Of a stretch of 55,029 bases of DNA, positions 17,172-25,057 are shown piece by piece. Within the stretch, counting starts at the first letter, position 1. Every line of letters begins with the position of its first letter. The DNA is from a virus, in the IMG/VR virus record IMGVR_UViG_3300042569_001733, positions 1-55,029 of that record; one strand, written 5' to 3'. Under the pieces are notes generated by a model. That model saw only the letters and a program-made list of their open reading frames with translations. It searched no databases and was not told the origin of the DNA. The position numbers and the translations under genes are program-made.

Positions 17172-17923
17172 TCATTCAAATTATTGGACTACCAGGATCT
17201 GGTAAGACCACGTTAGCTAAAGCTCTTCTAGAGCACACGGATGCCATTCATCTTAATGCAGATGAGGTACGAGCTGATCTTAACAAGGACCTTGGTTTTA
17301 CTCCCGAGGATCGCATCGAGCAAGCTCGTCGTATGGGAGCTCTAGCTCGTTTGTTAGACGCGCAAGGGCGTTTAGTTGTGGTTGATTTTATATGTCCTAC
17401 CTTTGAAACGCGTAAGGTATTTGGTAAGCCAGACTACCTCGTGTGGGTAGACCGTATCGAGGAAGGACGCTTTGCAGACACAAACAAGATTTGGGAAGAC
17501 CCGCTGGAGTACAGTGTTCGCGTTGAGGCAGGGTGCACGGTAGAGGAAGAAGTTCAAATTGTCTTGACTGCAGCTGGTCTACACGACTGGAAAAAGCCAA
17601 CAACCTTAATGCTTGGACGCTATCAACCTTGGCACGAAGGCCATCATGCTCTCTACAATGAAGCCGGTAAACGAACACCGCAGGTTCTACTAGGAGTTCG
17701 CAACACGCAAGGAACAAGCGAGAAGGATCCGCTGTCGTTTGATCAGGTAAATTTTTATATCGACAAGGATCCAGCAATGAAGGACGCGATGGTTGTTCGG
17801 TTCCCCAACATCACTAACATTGTCTACGGGCGTGACGTCGGATACAAGATCGAGGAGGTTGTATTAGATGCTGCTACGCAGGCTATTAGCGCAACTCAAA
17901 AACGTAAAGAGATGGGCATATAA
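17168..17923 (+). CDS. Fused APS kinase-like / nucleotidyltransferase
   Basis: 251 residues from ATG 17168 (GGAG upstream; ATGA overlap with the sulfotransferase). The N-terminal domain has GLPGSGKTT (7-15), LNADEVRADL (29-38) and DLGFTPEDR (41-49), then VVVDFICP. These match the APS kinase pattern of P-loop, DGDNVRxGL, DLGFSxxDR and VxFISP. The C-terminal ~105 residues contain GRYQPWHEGHH (150-160), the HxGH signature of nucleotidyltransferases, and DPLSF like the NPFS/T segment of NMNAT-type enzymes. The domain order equals that of animal PAPS synthetase, but the second domain is far shorter than ATP sulfurylase. Inferred role: PAPS supply for the neighbouring sulfotransferase. Confidence 0.8.
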   Translation: MIIQIIGLPGSGKTTLAKALLEHTDAIHLNADEVRADLNKDLGFTPEDRIEQARRMGALARLLDAQGRLVVVDFICPTFETRKVFGKPDYLVWVDRIEEGRFADTNKIWEDPLEYSVRVEAGCTVEEEVQIVLTAAGLHDWKKPTTLMLGRYQPWHEGHHALYNEAGKRTPQVLLGVRNTQGTSEKDPLSFDQVNFYIDKDPAMKDAMVVRFPNITNIVYGRDVGYKIEEVVLDAATQAISATQKRKEMGI

Positions 17924-18025
17924 ATGAAAGAGTATACACTTGCTGTTGTTGCATCTCTTATAATTGCTGCAATTATGGTCTATTTTGTTGATAAAAAATT
18001 TGGAGGAGAGGATGAAGGTAACTAA
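17924..18025 (+). CDS. 33-residue membrane peptide
   Basis: The ATG follows the previous TAA by one residue's spacing and the frame ends at 18025, overlapping the DUF2061 start (18012). The peptide has one hydrophobic helix (LAVVASLIIAAIMVYFV) and a charged tail (DKKFGGEDEG). Coupled placement between the PAPS enzyme and a second membrane protein suggests a real small gene, perhaps a membrane anchor or transport helper. Too short for family assignment. Confidence 0.55.
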   Translation: MKEYTLAVVASLIIAAIMVYFVDKKFGGEDEGN

Positions 18026-18215
18026 GGCTCGATCCTTTACTAAGTCGCTTAGCTACCGTATCTTTGGAACTTTAAGTTCTTTTGCTGTTGTGTTTGCCAT
18101 TACCGGCGAGGGCACATTGTCAGCCCTTATTGCCTTCTGGGAGACTGTAGTTAAAGTCGGTATCTACTATTGGCATGAAAGAATTTGGAACAAGATCAGC
18201 TGGGGAAGAAAATAG
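18012..18215 (+). CDS. DUF2061 membrane protein
   Basis: 67 residues from ATG 18012, directly after GGAGGAGAGG. The pattern TKSLSYRIFGTL, AITGEGTLSALIAFWETVVK and IYYWHERIW fits the DUF2061 family: two membrane helices with a conserved KxxxYYxHExxW end. Function unknown. It sits between the PAPS enzyme and glycosyltransferases. I recall DUF2061 genes near sulfate-activation genes in some bacteria, but this is memory, not evidence from the window. The stop TAG overlaps the GTG of the next gene. Confidence 0.75.
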   Translation: MKVTKARSFTKSLSYRIFGTLSSFAVVFAITGEGTLSALIAFWETVVKVGIYYWHERIWNKISWGRK

Positions 18216-18883
18216 TGGAACATTACGACGTACTTATAGCAACGCCTGGCGCGATGCTCGAGGCGCAATATGTAAAGAGTCTAGTTGAGACGCTTGCAGA
18301 GTGCGACAAGCGCGGGATTACGTATAAGTGGCTTAATGCCTACGCCTCACTTGTTCATCATGCTCGCGAGCTAACCGCAAGTGGCGGTGAAGGTATGGAA
18401 TTAAACCCAGACCATCGTGGTCCTGTGGGAGATTCTGTAACATATAAAAAGATATTTTGGATTGACTCAGACATCGCTTGGACTCCTGAACAATTTTTTA
18501 AGCTATATGAATCAGAGTATGAAGTAGTTTCCGGGGCCTATATAGTCTCCGATGAGGTTACTACAACAGTTCATGCTTGGGGTAAACCAGGAGGAATCCC
18601 TATCCCAGAAATTATGAAGATGAAAGCGCCTCTTAAGGTTCAAAGCATCGGGTTTGGCTTTGTAACTATGAAATATGGTGTCTTTGAGCGTTTACCGCGC
18701 CCGTGGTTTAAACACTTTGACCAAACAGTTCCAACCGCTAGAGGTAATCAAGTTGTGGACTCTATCGGAGAAGACGTATCGTGGTGCATCAAAGCCTATC
18801 AAGCAGGTATTGAGATTTACTTTGACCCGTCTGTTTTAGTTAATCATATGAAGAAAAGAGCAATTACATGGCCAAAGAAATAA
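18215..18883 (+). CDS. Glycosyltransferase (GT-A fold) 1
   Basis: 222 residues from GTG 18215, chosen over TTG 18185 because GGGGAAG precedes it and TAGTG couples it to the DUF2061 gene. KKIFWIDSDIAWTP carries the DxD metal/nucleotide-sugar motif, and IGEDVSWC near the C-terminus fits the catalytic GEDxxF/W region of family 2-like enzymes. Related in pattern to the next gene. Transfers an unknown sugar; no membrane segment, so it probably acts in the cytoplasm on a soluble acceptor such as a virion protein. Confidence 0.75.
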   Translation: MEHYDVLIATPGAMLEAQYVKSLVETLAECDKRGITYKWLNAYASLVHHARELTASGGEGMELNPDHRGPVGDSVTYKKIFWIDSDIAWTPEQFFKLYESEYEVVSGAYIVSDEVTTTVHAWGKPGGIPIPEIMKMKAPLKVQSIGFGFVTMKYGVFERLPRPWFKHFDQTVPTARGNQVVDSIGEDVSWCIKAYQAGIEIYFDPSVLVNHMKKRAITWPKK

Positions 18884-19581
18884 AAAAGAAGAGTGTCTAT
18901 ATCGCTACACCTATGTATGGAGCTATGTGTAGCGGTTACTTTGCTCGCAGCCTTACGGACCTTGTTATTAACCTTCTACAAAGTGGACACGAGGTCCACT
19001 TTCAAGATGTGTATAACTCAAGCCTTGTTACCGAGGCGCGAAATTTCTTAACAGAAGACTTCCTTCGCAAGGAGTATGACTACCTTCTATTTATTGACGC
19101 CGACCAGGGATTTAATCCACTGGGTGTGATTAAGATGATTGAAGAAGATGAAGACGTTATCTCCGGCGTAGTCCCGCTTAAGTTTCTAAACTGGGATGGT
19201 GTACTTAACGCCTCTCGTCAAGGGAAGATTGATCTATATAACTACACATCTGCCCATAATATTGTGCCTCTTAACGCAGATAACGTAGACCCTTCTCAGA
19301 AAATCGAGGTCGCGTCAGCTGGCACCGGGCTCATGCTTATCAGTCGTACAGTATTTGAAAAAATGATGCCTACAACTGAAGTCTACGGATTTGGCGGAAC
19401 ACCTTGTCTTAACCTTAGCAAAGGCGATGAGATTTATAACTTCTGGTCACTTGAGACTATTGATGGTATTAGGTTTGGAGAAGATGTTAATTTCTGCCGT
19501 AAATGGCGTGAACTTGGTGGAAAGATCTATACGACATTTTGGCCTCAGGCTACGCACGTTGGAACCTACGTCTATAAGTAG
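18868..19581 (+). CDS. Glycosyltransferase (GT-A fold) 2
   Basis: 237 residues; ATG 18868 lies 16 bases inside the previous gene. VYIATPMYGAMCSGYF begins the nucleotide-binding fold, YLLFIDADQGFNP has the DxD motif and FGEDVNFC is the GED catalytic motif. A paralog-like companion of the preceding enzyme. The two may add successive sugars of one oligosaccharide. Confidence 0.78.
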   Translation: MAKEIKKKSVYIATPMYGAMCSGYFARSLTDLVINLLQSGHEVHFQDVYNSSLVTEARNFLTEDFLRKEYDYLLFIDADQGFNPLGVIKMIEEDEDVISGVVPLKFLNWDGVLNASRQGKIDLYNYTSAHNIVPLNADNVDPSQKIEVASAGTGLMLISRTVFEKMMPTTEVYGFGGTPCLNLSKGDEIYNFWSLETIDGIRFGEDVNFCRKWRELGGKIYTTFWPQATHVGTYVYK

Positions 19582-19635
19582 TAGTGTTCTGCATAAATAG
19601 ACACTTTCTAGCGTTATTCTTGATAGGGTAATCAC

Positions 19636-20700
19636 ATGAAAGTTGCCGCATACGCCATCTCGTTAAACGAGGAAAAGCACGCTGCCCGCTGGGCTGAAAC
19701 TACAAAGGACGCGGACTTCCGCCTTGTATGTGACACTGGATCCACAGATAGAACGGTTGAGATCCTACGCGAGCACGGAGTAATAGTTCACGAGATTAGC
19801 GTCAAGCCTTGGCGCTTTGACGTTGCACGCAATACCGCACAGAGTTTACTACCCGACGACATAGACGTATGCTTGTCTTTAGATATGGACGAACTTGTAG
19901 ATGAAAACTTCTTTGAGGAAGTTAAGAAGCAGTGGGTAGACGGAGCTACAAAAGGTTGGTGTGAGTTTGACACCGGACACGTTTGGTGGGGTTGCCGTCT
20001 TCACTCACGACATAAGATGTATTGGAAATATCCAATTCACGAGGTATTTGTTCCTTCGCTTGATACACAAAATGTTAGCTGCCAAATTCACGGAGTTAAG
20101 ATGTATCATAAGCCTGATGACACTAAGTCGCGCGGACAGTATCTACCTATGCTTGTTGCCGCGTCAAAGGAGTTTGGAGAGGATCACCGCATCTGGGTCT
20201 ACCTATGTCGTGAATACTACTTCTATAAGCAGTGGGAACTTGTTATCAGCGCGGCTGAAAAGGTTACAGAGTTTAGCAAGGACTGGTACATCGAGCGTGC
20301 AGCCGTGTGTCGTTGGGCCGCGGAGGCTTCGCGCAACATAGGTAAGAAAGAAGAGGCGCACGTTTGGGCAGACAAGGCAATTGAGATTGATCCTTGCGGA
20401 GAAAATTACTACGAGAAGGTCCGCTGCTACTACGACTCCGGTGACTGGGGCGGAGTCTGGGAGACGTGTAAGCTTGTCGCCGCGTGTGACAAGACGGATC
20501 ACTATCTTTCATCCGAGGCGCTATGGCGTTGGCAACTTGACGACATGCGTGGGCTATCCGCGCACTACCTAGGTGATAGAGATAAGGCTGTACAATATGG
20601 TGAGTTGGCGGTTGCAGGTAGCCCTGACGACGAACGCCTAAAGACAAACCTAAGGTTCTATAAAGCAGGAATCGAGGCACAACTAAATGGAACAGCCTGA
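19636..20700 (+). CDS. Family 2 glycosyltransferase with TPR-like C-terminus
   Basis: 354 residues; AGGG lies about 8 bases before the ATG. The N-terminal GT-2 domain has AAYAISLNEEKHAARW, CDTGSTDRTVEIL and LSLDMDELV (DxD at ~79-81), as in SunS-like enzymes that glycosylate peptides. The C-terminal ~170 residues are helical with TPR-like repeats (EEAHVWADKAIEIDP, KAVQYGELAVAGSPDD), a common partner-binding arrangement in protein O-glycosyltransferases. This supports a protein acceptor. Overlaps the next gene by 14 bases. Confidence 0.8.
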   Translation: MKVAAYAISLNEEKHAARWAETTKDADFRLVCDTGSTDRTVEILREHGVIVHEISVKPWRFDVARNTAQSLLPDDIDVCLSLDMDELVDENFFEEVKKQWVDGATKGWCEFDTGHVWWGCRLHSRHKMYWKYPIHEVFVPSLDTQNVSCQIHGVKMYHKPDDTKSRGQYLPMLVAASKEFGEDHRIWVYLCREYYFYKQWELVISAAEKVTEFSKDWYIERAAVCRWAAEASRNIGKKEEAHVWADKAIEIDPCGENYYEKVRCYYDSGDWGGVWETCKLVAACDKTDHYLSSEALWRWQLDDMRGLSAHYLGDRDKAVQYGELAVAGSPDDERLKTNLRFYKAGIEAQLNGTA

Positions 20701-21550
20701 TGTATTTGTTGCAGTTCTTGTAAAGCAAAAAGAAGCTGTATTACCTCTATTTCTTGAATCACTTGAGGCTTGGGATTACCCTAAGGAAAAATTATTTCTC
20801 TACATCCGCACGAACAACAACACCGACAATACCGTGCAGATCTTAGACGACTGGATAGAGAAGAACGTTCATCTTTATAAAGGCTGCGTGTACGATAAGC
20901 AAAATGTCGGCGAGGCGGTAGAGCGTTTTAAGCAGCACGAGTGGAACGGCGAACGATTTAGGGTCCTTGCAAAAATTCGTCAACAAAGTTTTAACGAGTG
21001 CCTTGATACTGACTGCAAATACTACTTTGTGGTTGATGTTGATAACTTTATATTCCCGGAGACGCTCAACGAGCTTATTAAGTTAGACCTGCCTATCGTA
21101 GCTCCGTTTATTCGCTACGCGGTTGCGTTTGGCGATAATGTAGACGACGAGGAAACTGCAAAGGAACGCGAAGGACACCTTGGACAGTACTACGCTAACT
21201 ACCATCACATCGTAGACGACTACGGCTCAATCGTCGCAAACGACGCCTACTACCAGGTGCTAGAGCAAAAGGTTAAGGGACTTATCGAGTGCATGTGCGT
21301 TCACTGCACGTATCTTATTAAGCGCGAACATCTTTCAGAGCTTTCGTATTTAGAGGATTCTGATCGCTGGGAGTACATGGTGTTCTCAAACTCCGCGCGC
21401 GATAAAAATATTAAACAGTATCTAGATAACAGAACTATCTACGGTATCCTTACGCTGTCAGAAAACGCAGGCGCATCGCGCTGGTGGTACGAGTATCTAA
21501 AGGATAAAGAAGATAGAGCTGTGGCGTATAAAGATCGCTGGCTACAGTAG
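20687..21550 (+). CDS. Collagen galactosyltransferase-like (GT25-like) enzyme
   Basis: 287 residues. LVKQKEAVLPLFLESLEAWDYPKEKL, TNNNTDNT (42-49), YYFVVDVDN (DVD at 117-119), LPIVAPF (135-141) and a downstream VHCTYLIKREHL follow the order and spacing of the collagen Hyl-galactosyltransferase domain. In animals that domain reads roughly LxxLDYPxxR, TDHNxDNT, FxDTDN, LPVVAP and VHSTFL. Family placement is from memory and needs a profile search; a generic GT-2/Anp1-like enzyme is the alternative. Last gene of the cassette; its end overlaps the convergent WhiB gene by 9 bases. Confidence 0.7.
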   Translation: MEQPDVFVAVLVKQKEAVLPLFLESLEAWDYPKEKLFLYIRTNNNTDNTVQILDDWIEKNVHLYKGCVYDKQNVGEAVERFKQHEWNGERFRVLAKIRQQSFNECLDTDCKYYFVVDVDNFIFPETLNELIKLDLPIVAPFIRYAVAFGDNVDDEETAKEREGHLGQYYANYHHIVDDYGSIVANDAYYQVLEQKVKGLIECMCVHCTYLIKREHLSELSYLEDSDRWEYMVFSNSARDKNIKQYLDNRTIYGILTLSENAGASRWWYEYLKDKEDRAVAYKDRWLQ

Positions 21551-22060
21551 CGGTTTTTCCTTCTTAGGCTTCTTTTTCTTTTCTTTATCGCGCTCGCTCT
21601 TTGCTAGCTTCTCTTCACGTTGAATATGATACGCGTCAACCGCGTTTGCGCTTGTGCGTGAGCGCCAGGTAAAGTCACAAGCCTCGCATTGAACAAGACG
21701 CATGGTTGCCCAACGTCCTCCACCTGGAACATCTACTACCAATGTCTTAAGTTTATTTGGTCGTGCGTTGCAGTAAGGGCACTGTGGAAAACGTTGTCTA
21801 CGAGATTCCTGTCCGTTCCAGGATACGGAAAGTGTACGACGAATTTCTCCTTCGTCTTTTCCTCCCCAGATTCCCCAGATCTGCTTGTGCTCTAACGCCC
21901 ACTTCAAACATTCTTTTCGTACAGGACACGAGAAGCAAAGATTCTTTGCCTGGTATTTTTCTGCAGGCTCGGATGAAAAGAAGAAATCTCTGAAATCCTC
22001 GTTTACCTGTTGTCCGCATGCTGAGTCTTTTTGCCAACTAAGATCTAGTGATCCGCTCAT
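21542..22060 (-). CDS. WhiB-family regulator with C-terminal zinc ribbon
   Basis: 172 residues from ATG 22060 (ATGA overlap with the upstream stop); an upstream in-frame GTG at 22081 is less likely. WhiB cysteines are C15, C42, C45 and C51 (Cx26Cx2Cx5C), followed by GIWGG at 63-67; these bind a 4Fe-4S cluster and contact the main sigma factor. Unusually, the C-terminus has CPYC and CEAC pairs (zinc-ribbon-like) and a very Lys-rich tail. Likely a phage transcription regulator, and the main sign of an actinobacterial host. Confidence 0.9.
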   Translation of the reverse strand: MSGSLDLSWQKDSACGQQVNEDFRDFFFSSEPAEKYQAKNLCFSCPVRKECLKWALEHKQIWGIWGGKDEGEIRRTLSVSWNGQESRRQRFPQCPYCNARPNKLKTLVVDVPGGGRWATMRLVQCEACDFTWRSRTSANAVDAYHIQREEKLAKSERDKEKKKKPKKEKPLL

Positions 22061-22401
22061 TCTGCGATTACCTCGACCCACGTAATAGGAGTCAAGCCAT
22101 CTACGCTATCGCCTTCGCGTGTTTCACCGTCTTCATCGCACGCGGTTAATTCATTATCGCCGTCTACTTCTCCCGCGTAACCGTAGTTAATCAACGCGGA
22201 GTCAAGATACTTAAATCCGTTGCCTAATGACACGGATATACCATCGCGTTGTAGTGCAGACGCGAGTGCGCGACGAATAAGCTCGTTCTCTAGATCTATA
22301 TGATCCTCTGTGAAGAAGGTAACCGAATGAGCGTGTAAAGGCTCGTAGCCTTCACCCGTCCATTCCTTCCACAAAAGCTCACCTATACGTGAGTCTTTCA
22401 C
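22057..22401 (-). CDS. Hypothetical acidic protein
   Basis: 114 residues from GTG 22401 with GGGGA upstream. No family recognised. Contains an α/β-looking centre (LENELIRRALASALQRDGISVSLGNGF) and an acidic stretch (ACDEDGETREGDSVDG). Coupled to the WhiB gene by ATGA, so probably co-expressed with it. An imperfect inverted repeat (TTCCCCTTAGCG / CGTTAAGGGAA, 22404-22433) just upstream may be its operator. Confidence 0.6.
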   Translation of the reverse strand: MKDSRIGELLWKEWTGEGYEPLHAHSVTFFTEDHIDLENELIRRALASALQRDGISVSLGNGFKYLDSALINYGYAGEVDGDNELTACDEDGETREGDSVDGLTPITWVEVIAE

Positions 22402-22541
22402 AATTCCCCTTAGCGCTATCGTCGTTAAGGGAATATTACACTGAAAGGTGGATCTTCGCGTGGATAAACGCAGATTATTTTACTGCAATAAATTACCTCA
22501 GGTCAGGTGTAAAAGTGTCTCTAAGCGTCACTGAGCAACGC

Positions 22542-23069
22542 CTACATGTTGTTGTAGGTGCCGAGCTGGAGTACGCCGTTGACGTCAGGCCATAGATATT
22601 GGTAGTACTCTGGGCGATAACCTTTATCCTCTGGCCAGCCGAACTGAGAGTACCACTCGTACTCCTTGCGCAATAAAGCAATGCGGTGGGTAGAGGCAAT
22701 TTGCTCATAGGTGTCCTTATCCTTAAACCAGTAAGGGAAGGTTAATTCGTCGCTGATACGTCCTAGCTCAAGCGCGCGGATTAGTGTTCCTTCAATCTTA
22801 GGAATCATCGTAGATTTATAACCGCGCCTAAGCCACTCGTCACACATGGTAGTTGCGTATAAGGCTAAAGCTTTCTCGTGGCCTTCCCACATCTTTGCCG
22901 CAGGGTGATTACGCCAACCTTTAGGGTCACGGTGTTCTCCTTGTGGGTTTAGCGAAGTAAGAACTAGCATAAGCTGCCATGCCTCAAGTACCTGTTTGTT
23001 AAGGCGCTTGTTATCTAACTCCTGGGCAATGCGCTCAAAGGAGTCGGTATGAGGTACAAATGTTTGCAT
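22542..23069 (-). CDS. denV: Pyrimidine-dimer DNA glycosylase (T4 endonuclease V type)
   Basis: 175 residues. MQTFVPHTDSFERIAQELDNKRLNKQVLEAWQ and NHPAAKMWEGHEKALALYATTMCDEWLRRGYK match the family's LDxKRLxKQxxEA and NHPxxxMWxGxxxALxxY core. In T4 endonuclease V the N-terminal amine is the nucleophile. It removes UV-induced pyrimidine dimers. GGACGA precedes the ATG, and an extended -10 promoter lies 28 bases upstream. A sunlit aquatic habitat would suit it (inference). Confidence 0.88.
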   Translation of the reverse strand: MQTFVPHTDSFERIAQELDNKRLNKQVLEAWQLMLVLTSLNPQGEHRDPKGWRNHPAAKMWEGHEKALALYATTMCDEWLRRGYKSTMIPKIEGTLIRALELGRISDELTFPYWFKDKDTYEQIASTHRIALLRKEYEWYSQFGWPEDKGYRPEYYQYLWPDVNGVLQLGTYNNM

Positions 23070-23096
23070 GTATTCGTCCGTTCGTCATTTTAGTAA

Positions 23097-23105
23097 ATTA
23101 TAACA
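23097..23105 (-). promoter_or_regulatory. Extended -10 promoter TGTTATAAT
   Basis: Reading leftward, TGT-TATAAT is an extended -10 element 27 bases before the ATG at 23069, in the 40-bp gap before the dimer glycosylase. The same nonamer occurs at 38497-38505. Confidence 0.6.
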
Positions 23106-23109
23106 GGAA

Positions 23110-23409
23110 CTACAGCTCGTCGGGCGTAGGCTCCTCGTGTACGGGTTCTTCCTCTAGCTCGTCAATCTCATCTTCCCCATCTATCTCAACAGAAGAGATG
23201 TAAATTCCTACTACTGTTAGTCTTCCGCAGACGTAGCAATCCGACACCGCGCCTGGAGATAATTCAATCGGAACCGTAACGCTTATCAGACGAGTAATGA
23301 TATTACCGTTGATATCTACACTATCAGCTTCCCATAGACTGTTTTCGTCTATCCAGCATCTTTCACAGATCGGCACGAGACTGTCATCGTACGTGCGGAT
23401 ATGCTTCAT
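23110..23409 (-). CDS. Small acidic zinc-ribbon-like protein
   Basis: 99 residues, ATGA overlap with the methyltransferase stop. CERC (residues 15-18) and CYVC (~58-61) are spaced like a zinc ribbon. The C-terminus is a long acidic tail (EIDGEDEIDELEEEP). Function unknown; coupling to the methyltransferase may mean a shared DNA-related role. Confidence 0.6.
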   Translation of the reverse strand: MKHIRTYDDSLVPICERCWIDENSLWEADSVDINGNIITRLISVTVPIELSPGAVSDCYVCGRLTVVGIYISSVEIDGEDEIDELEEEPVHEEPTPDEL

Positions 23410-24671
23410 TCGCTAATAGTCTCCATAGGGCTACTGTACCACTTTTTCTTAGCGTAGTGTCTGGAGAATCCCTTATCCGCGTCGATAAGATATTCCCGAT
23501 CTCCGATTAACTCTGCGTCTGGCCCTTGTGGATTACCGTCAAGTGAATCCTTGATAGCCTTACCAATCCAGTTTGCAGCCTGCACAGGAACAGCCTTGCC
23601 CCATACAGCCGCAAGGTGTGAGTAGTCACGTGCGCTTTCAATATTCCAATCATCAGGAAGACCTTGCATGCGAGCAGATTCTCTGTGCGTAATAAGTCGT
23701 GGCTGCGTCGGGTGAACAACGTGATCTAGCGCAGAGCCTGTTAACACGTTACACCAGTGATCTTCCTTCCAGCGATATGGCTGAGAAAATCCAAGCTTAA
23801 AATCTTTACGAATAACGCGAGGAGAAATGTCGATCCATTTCTGAGGGAACTTACCGTCGTTTAAGTCTACCGCTTTTTTAAGTGCGCCACCTGTATCGCC
23901 GTTCCCTTCCCAGCCATCATTTCCGATGATGCTAAAGATCTCTTCAATACGTTGGGCGTGAATATTTGATTTACCGATATGTCCGTCAACCATACCGTTT
24001 TTTGTGCGCAGATGCTTAACATACTTTGACGGAGATGGCGCGGTGTACTTTTGCTTGTTCCACGTCTGAGGCATCTCCGCAAGATCACCGATGATGTCCA
24101 TAATACGTGGAAGTTGTTTCGGTTCGGTGATTGGTGTTGAAAACTTAAGACCAGATTCAACTGCTACCCAGAAGTAGCGCGGGCGATATGAAAATCCGCC
24201 AACCTGTAGGTTGTTTTCCTTAACATGGTACAGATCATATTTTTTACCGGAGACTTGCTCAACCATGTCGCGATACTTAACCATTACGTCGCGTCCCTGT
24301 GTGTATGCCTGTTGAACGCACTCAAAAACAATAGCGCGTGGTTTTACCCGTCCTGCGTATTTCATAAAGGCTACGGTGTGCTCGTGCGCCTTAGAGTCAG
24401 GTCCACGATTAGCAGGGCCAGACCATACAGACCAACCAGAGCAAGGAGGGCAACCCATAACTACATCTGCCTTTTGTACTCGCCATTCATTAGGATCATC
24501 TGAAAACTCTGCAGTCCAATCATCTCCAAGAAGATGACGGTTGTTTTCTGCAACGACGTTTCCAAAGTTTAACGTTCCGGTGCGTTGAATCATCTTCATG
24601 TCATTCTGGACAAAACCAAGACTCATGAACGCGGCAAGCCCATTGCAGTCGATAAATGTATGTTGTGACAA
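23406..24671 (-). CDS. DNA cytosine-5 methyltransferase
   Basis: 421 residues from TTG 24671 with GAAAGG 8 bases upstream. C5-methyltransferase motifs: FIDCNGLAAFMSLGF (I-like), VVMGCPPCSGWS (IV, nucleophile Cys after Pro), IVFECVQ (VI), FSYRPRYFWVAV (VIII), ESARMQGLPDDW (IX) and VWGKAVPVQAANWI (X). Motif VI has FEC in place of ENV, and the region between VIII and IX is the probable target-recognition segment. Probably protects phage DNA against host restriction, since no cognate nuclease gene is adjacent. Confidence 0.9.
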   Translation of the reverse strand: MSQHTFIDCNGLAAFMSLGFVQNDMKMIQRTGTLNFGNVVAENNRHLLGDDWTAEFSDDPNEWRVQKADVVMGCPPCSGWSVWSGPANRGPDSKAHEHTVAFMKYAGRVKPRAIVFECVQQAYTQGRDVMVKYRDMVEQVSGKKYDLYHVKENNLQVGGFSYRPRYFWVAVESGLKFSTPITEPKQLPRIMDIIGDLAEMPQTWNKQKYTAPSPSKYVKHLRTKNGMVDGHIGKSNIHAQRIEEIFSIIGNDGWEGNGDTGGALKKAVDLNDGKFPQKWIDISPRVIRKDFKLGFSQPYRWKEDHWCNVLTGSALDHVVHPTQPRLITHRESARMQGLPDDWNIESARDYSHLAAVWGKAVPVQAANWIGKAIKDSLDGNPQGPDAELIGDREYLIDADKGFSRHYAKKKWYSSPMETISE

Positions 24672-24692
24672 GGCAGTAACCTTTCGTAGTTC

Positions 24693-24713
24693 CTAAGGTA
24701 GGACCTTATACCG
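24693..24713 (-). promoter_or_regulatory. Candidate promoter and small palindrome
   Basis: Leftward TATAAG overlaps the inverted repeat TAAGGT-CCT-ACCTTA upstream of the methyltransferase TTG. It is the only likely control region in this 65-bp gap. Confidence 0.35.
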
Positions 24714-24736
24714 ACTTACCATTTACCGCGTGCTAT

Positions 24737-25057
24737 CTACGCAGAAATATTGGCATTCTTTTCTAGCTCGAGCATACCTACCTCGTAGCCACAACCCGCG
24801 TATCCCGCGATATCAATCCATGTATCTGCCTGGAACCCTGACTTATTCGCGTAACGTGCAACCTTTAACCCGACCATCATCATCGCGACATCTTCATTTG
24901 ATATCTCGACACCAAGGATCATCGACCATACCTTTGAGATACGGGCAAAGTTTTCCTCAGGACCTCCGTATTGTGTGTCCCTGTCTCCTGTGATGATCTT
25001 TGCGGCCTCACGTAGTGCCTCAACACGGTACTGAACTACTGCGTCGTTCTCTGTCAT
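24737..25057 (-). CDS. DUF6378-type phage protein
   Basis: 106 residues. LREAAKIITGDRDTQYGGPEENFARIS, LGVEISNEDVAMMMVGLKVAR and DTWIDIAGYAGCG follow the DUF6378 pattern widespread in phages. The helical fold and acidic residues recall MazG/all-alpha NTP pyrophosphatases, so a nucleotide-related role is possible but unproven. Coupled by ATGA to the gene upstream. Confidence 0.75.
   Translation of the reverse strand: MTENDAVVQYRVEALREAAKIITGDRDTQYGGPEENFARISKVWSMILGVEISNEDVAMMMVGLKVARYANKSGFQADTWIDIAGYAGCGYEVGMLELEKNANISA

Noticed and set aside
18185-18214. Longer start (TTG 18185) for the first glycosyltransferase
   Set aside because: The GTG at 18215 has GGGGAAG at good spacing and overlaps the DUF2061 stop, so coupling is simpler.
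22389-22595. Plus-strand 68-codon frame over the region before the dimer glycosylase
   Set aside because: Overlaps the ends of two minus-strand genes, has no ribosome-binding site and no recognisable features.
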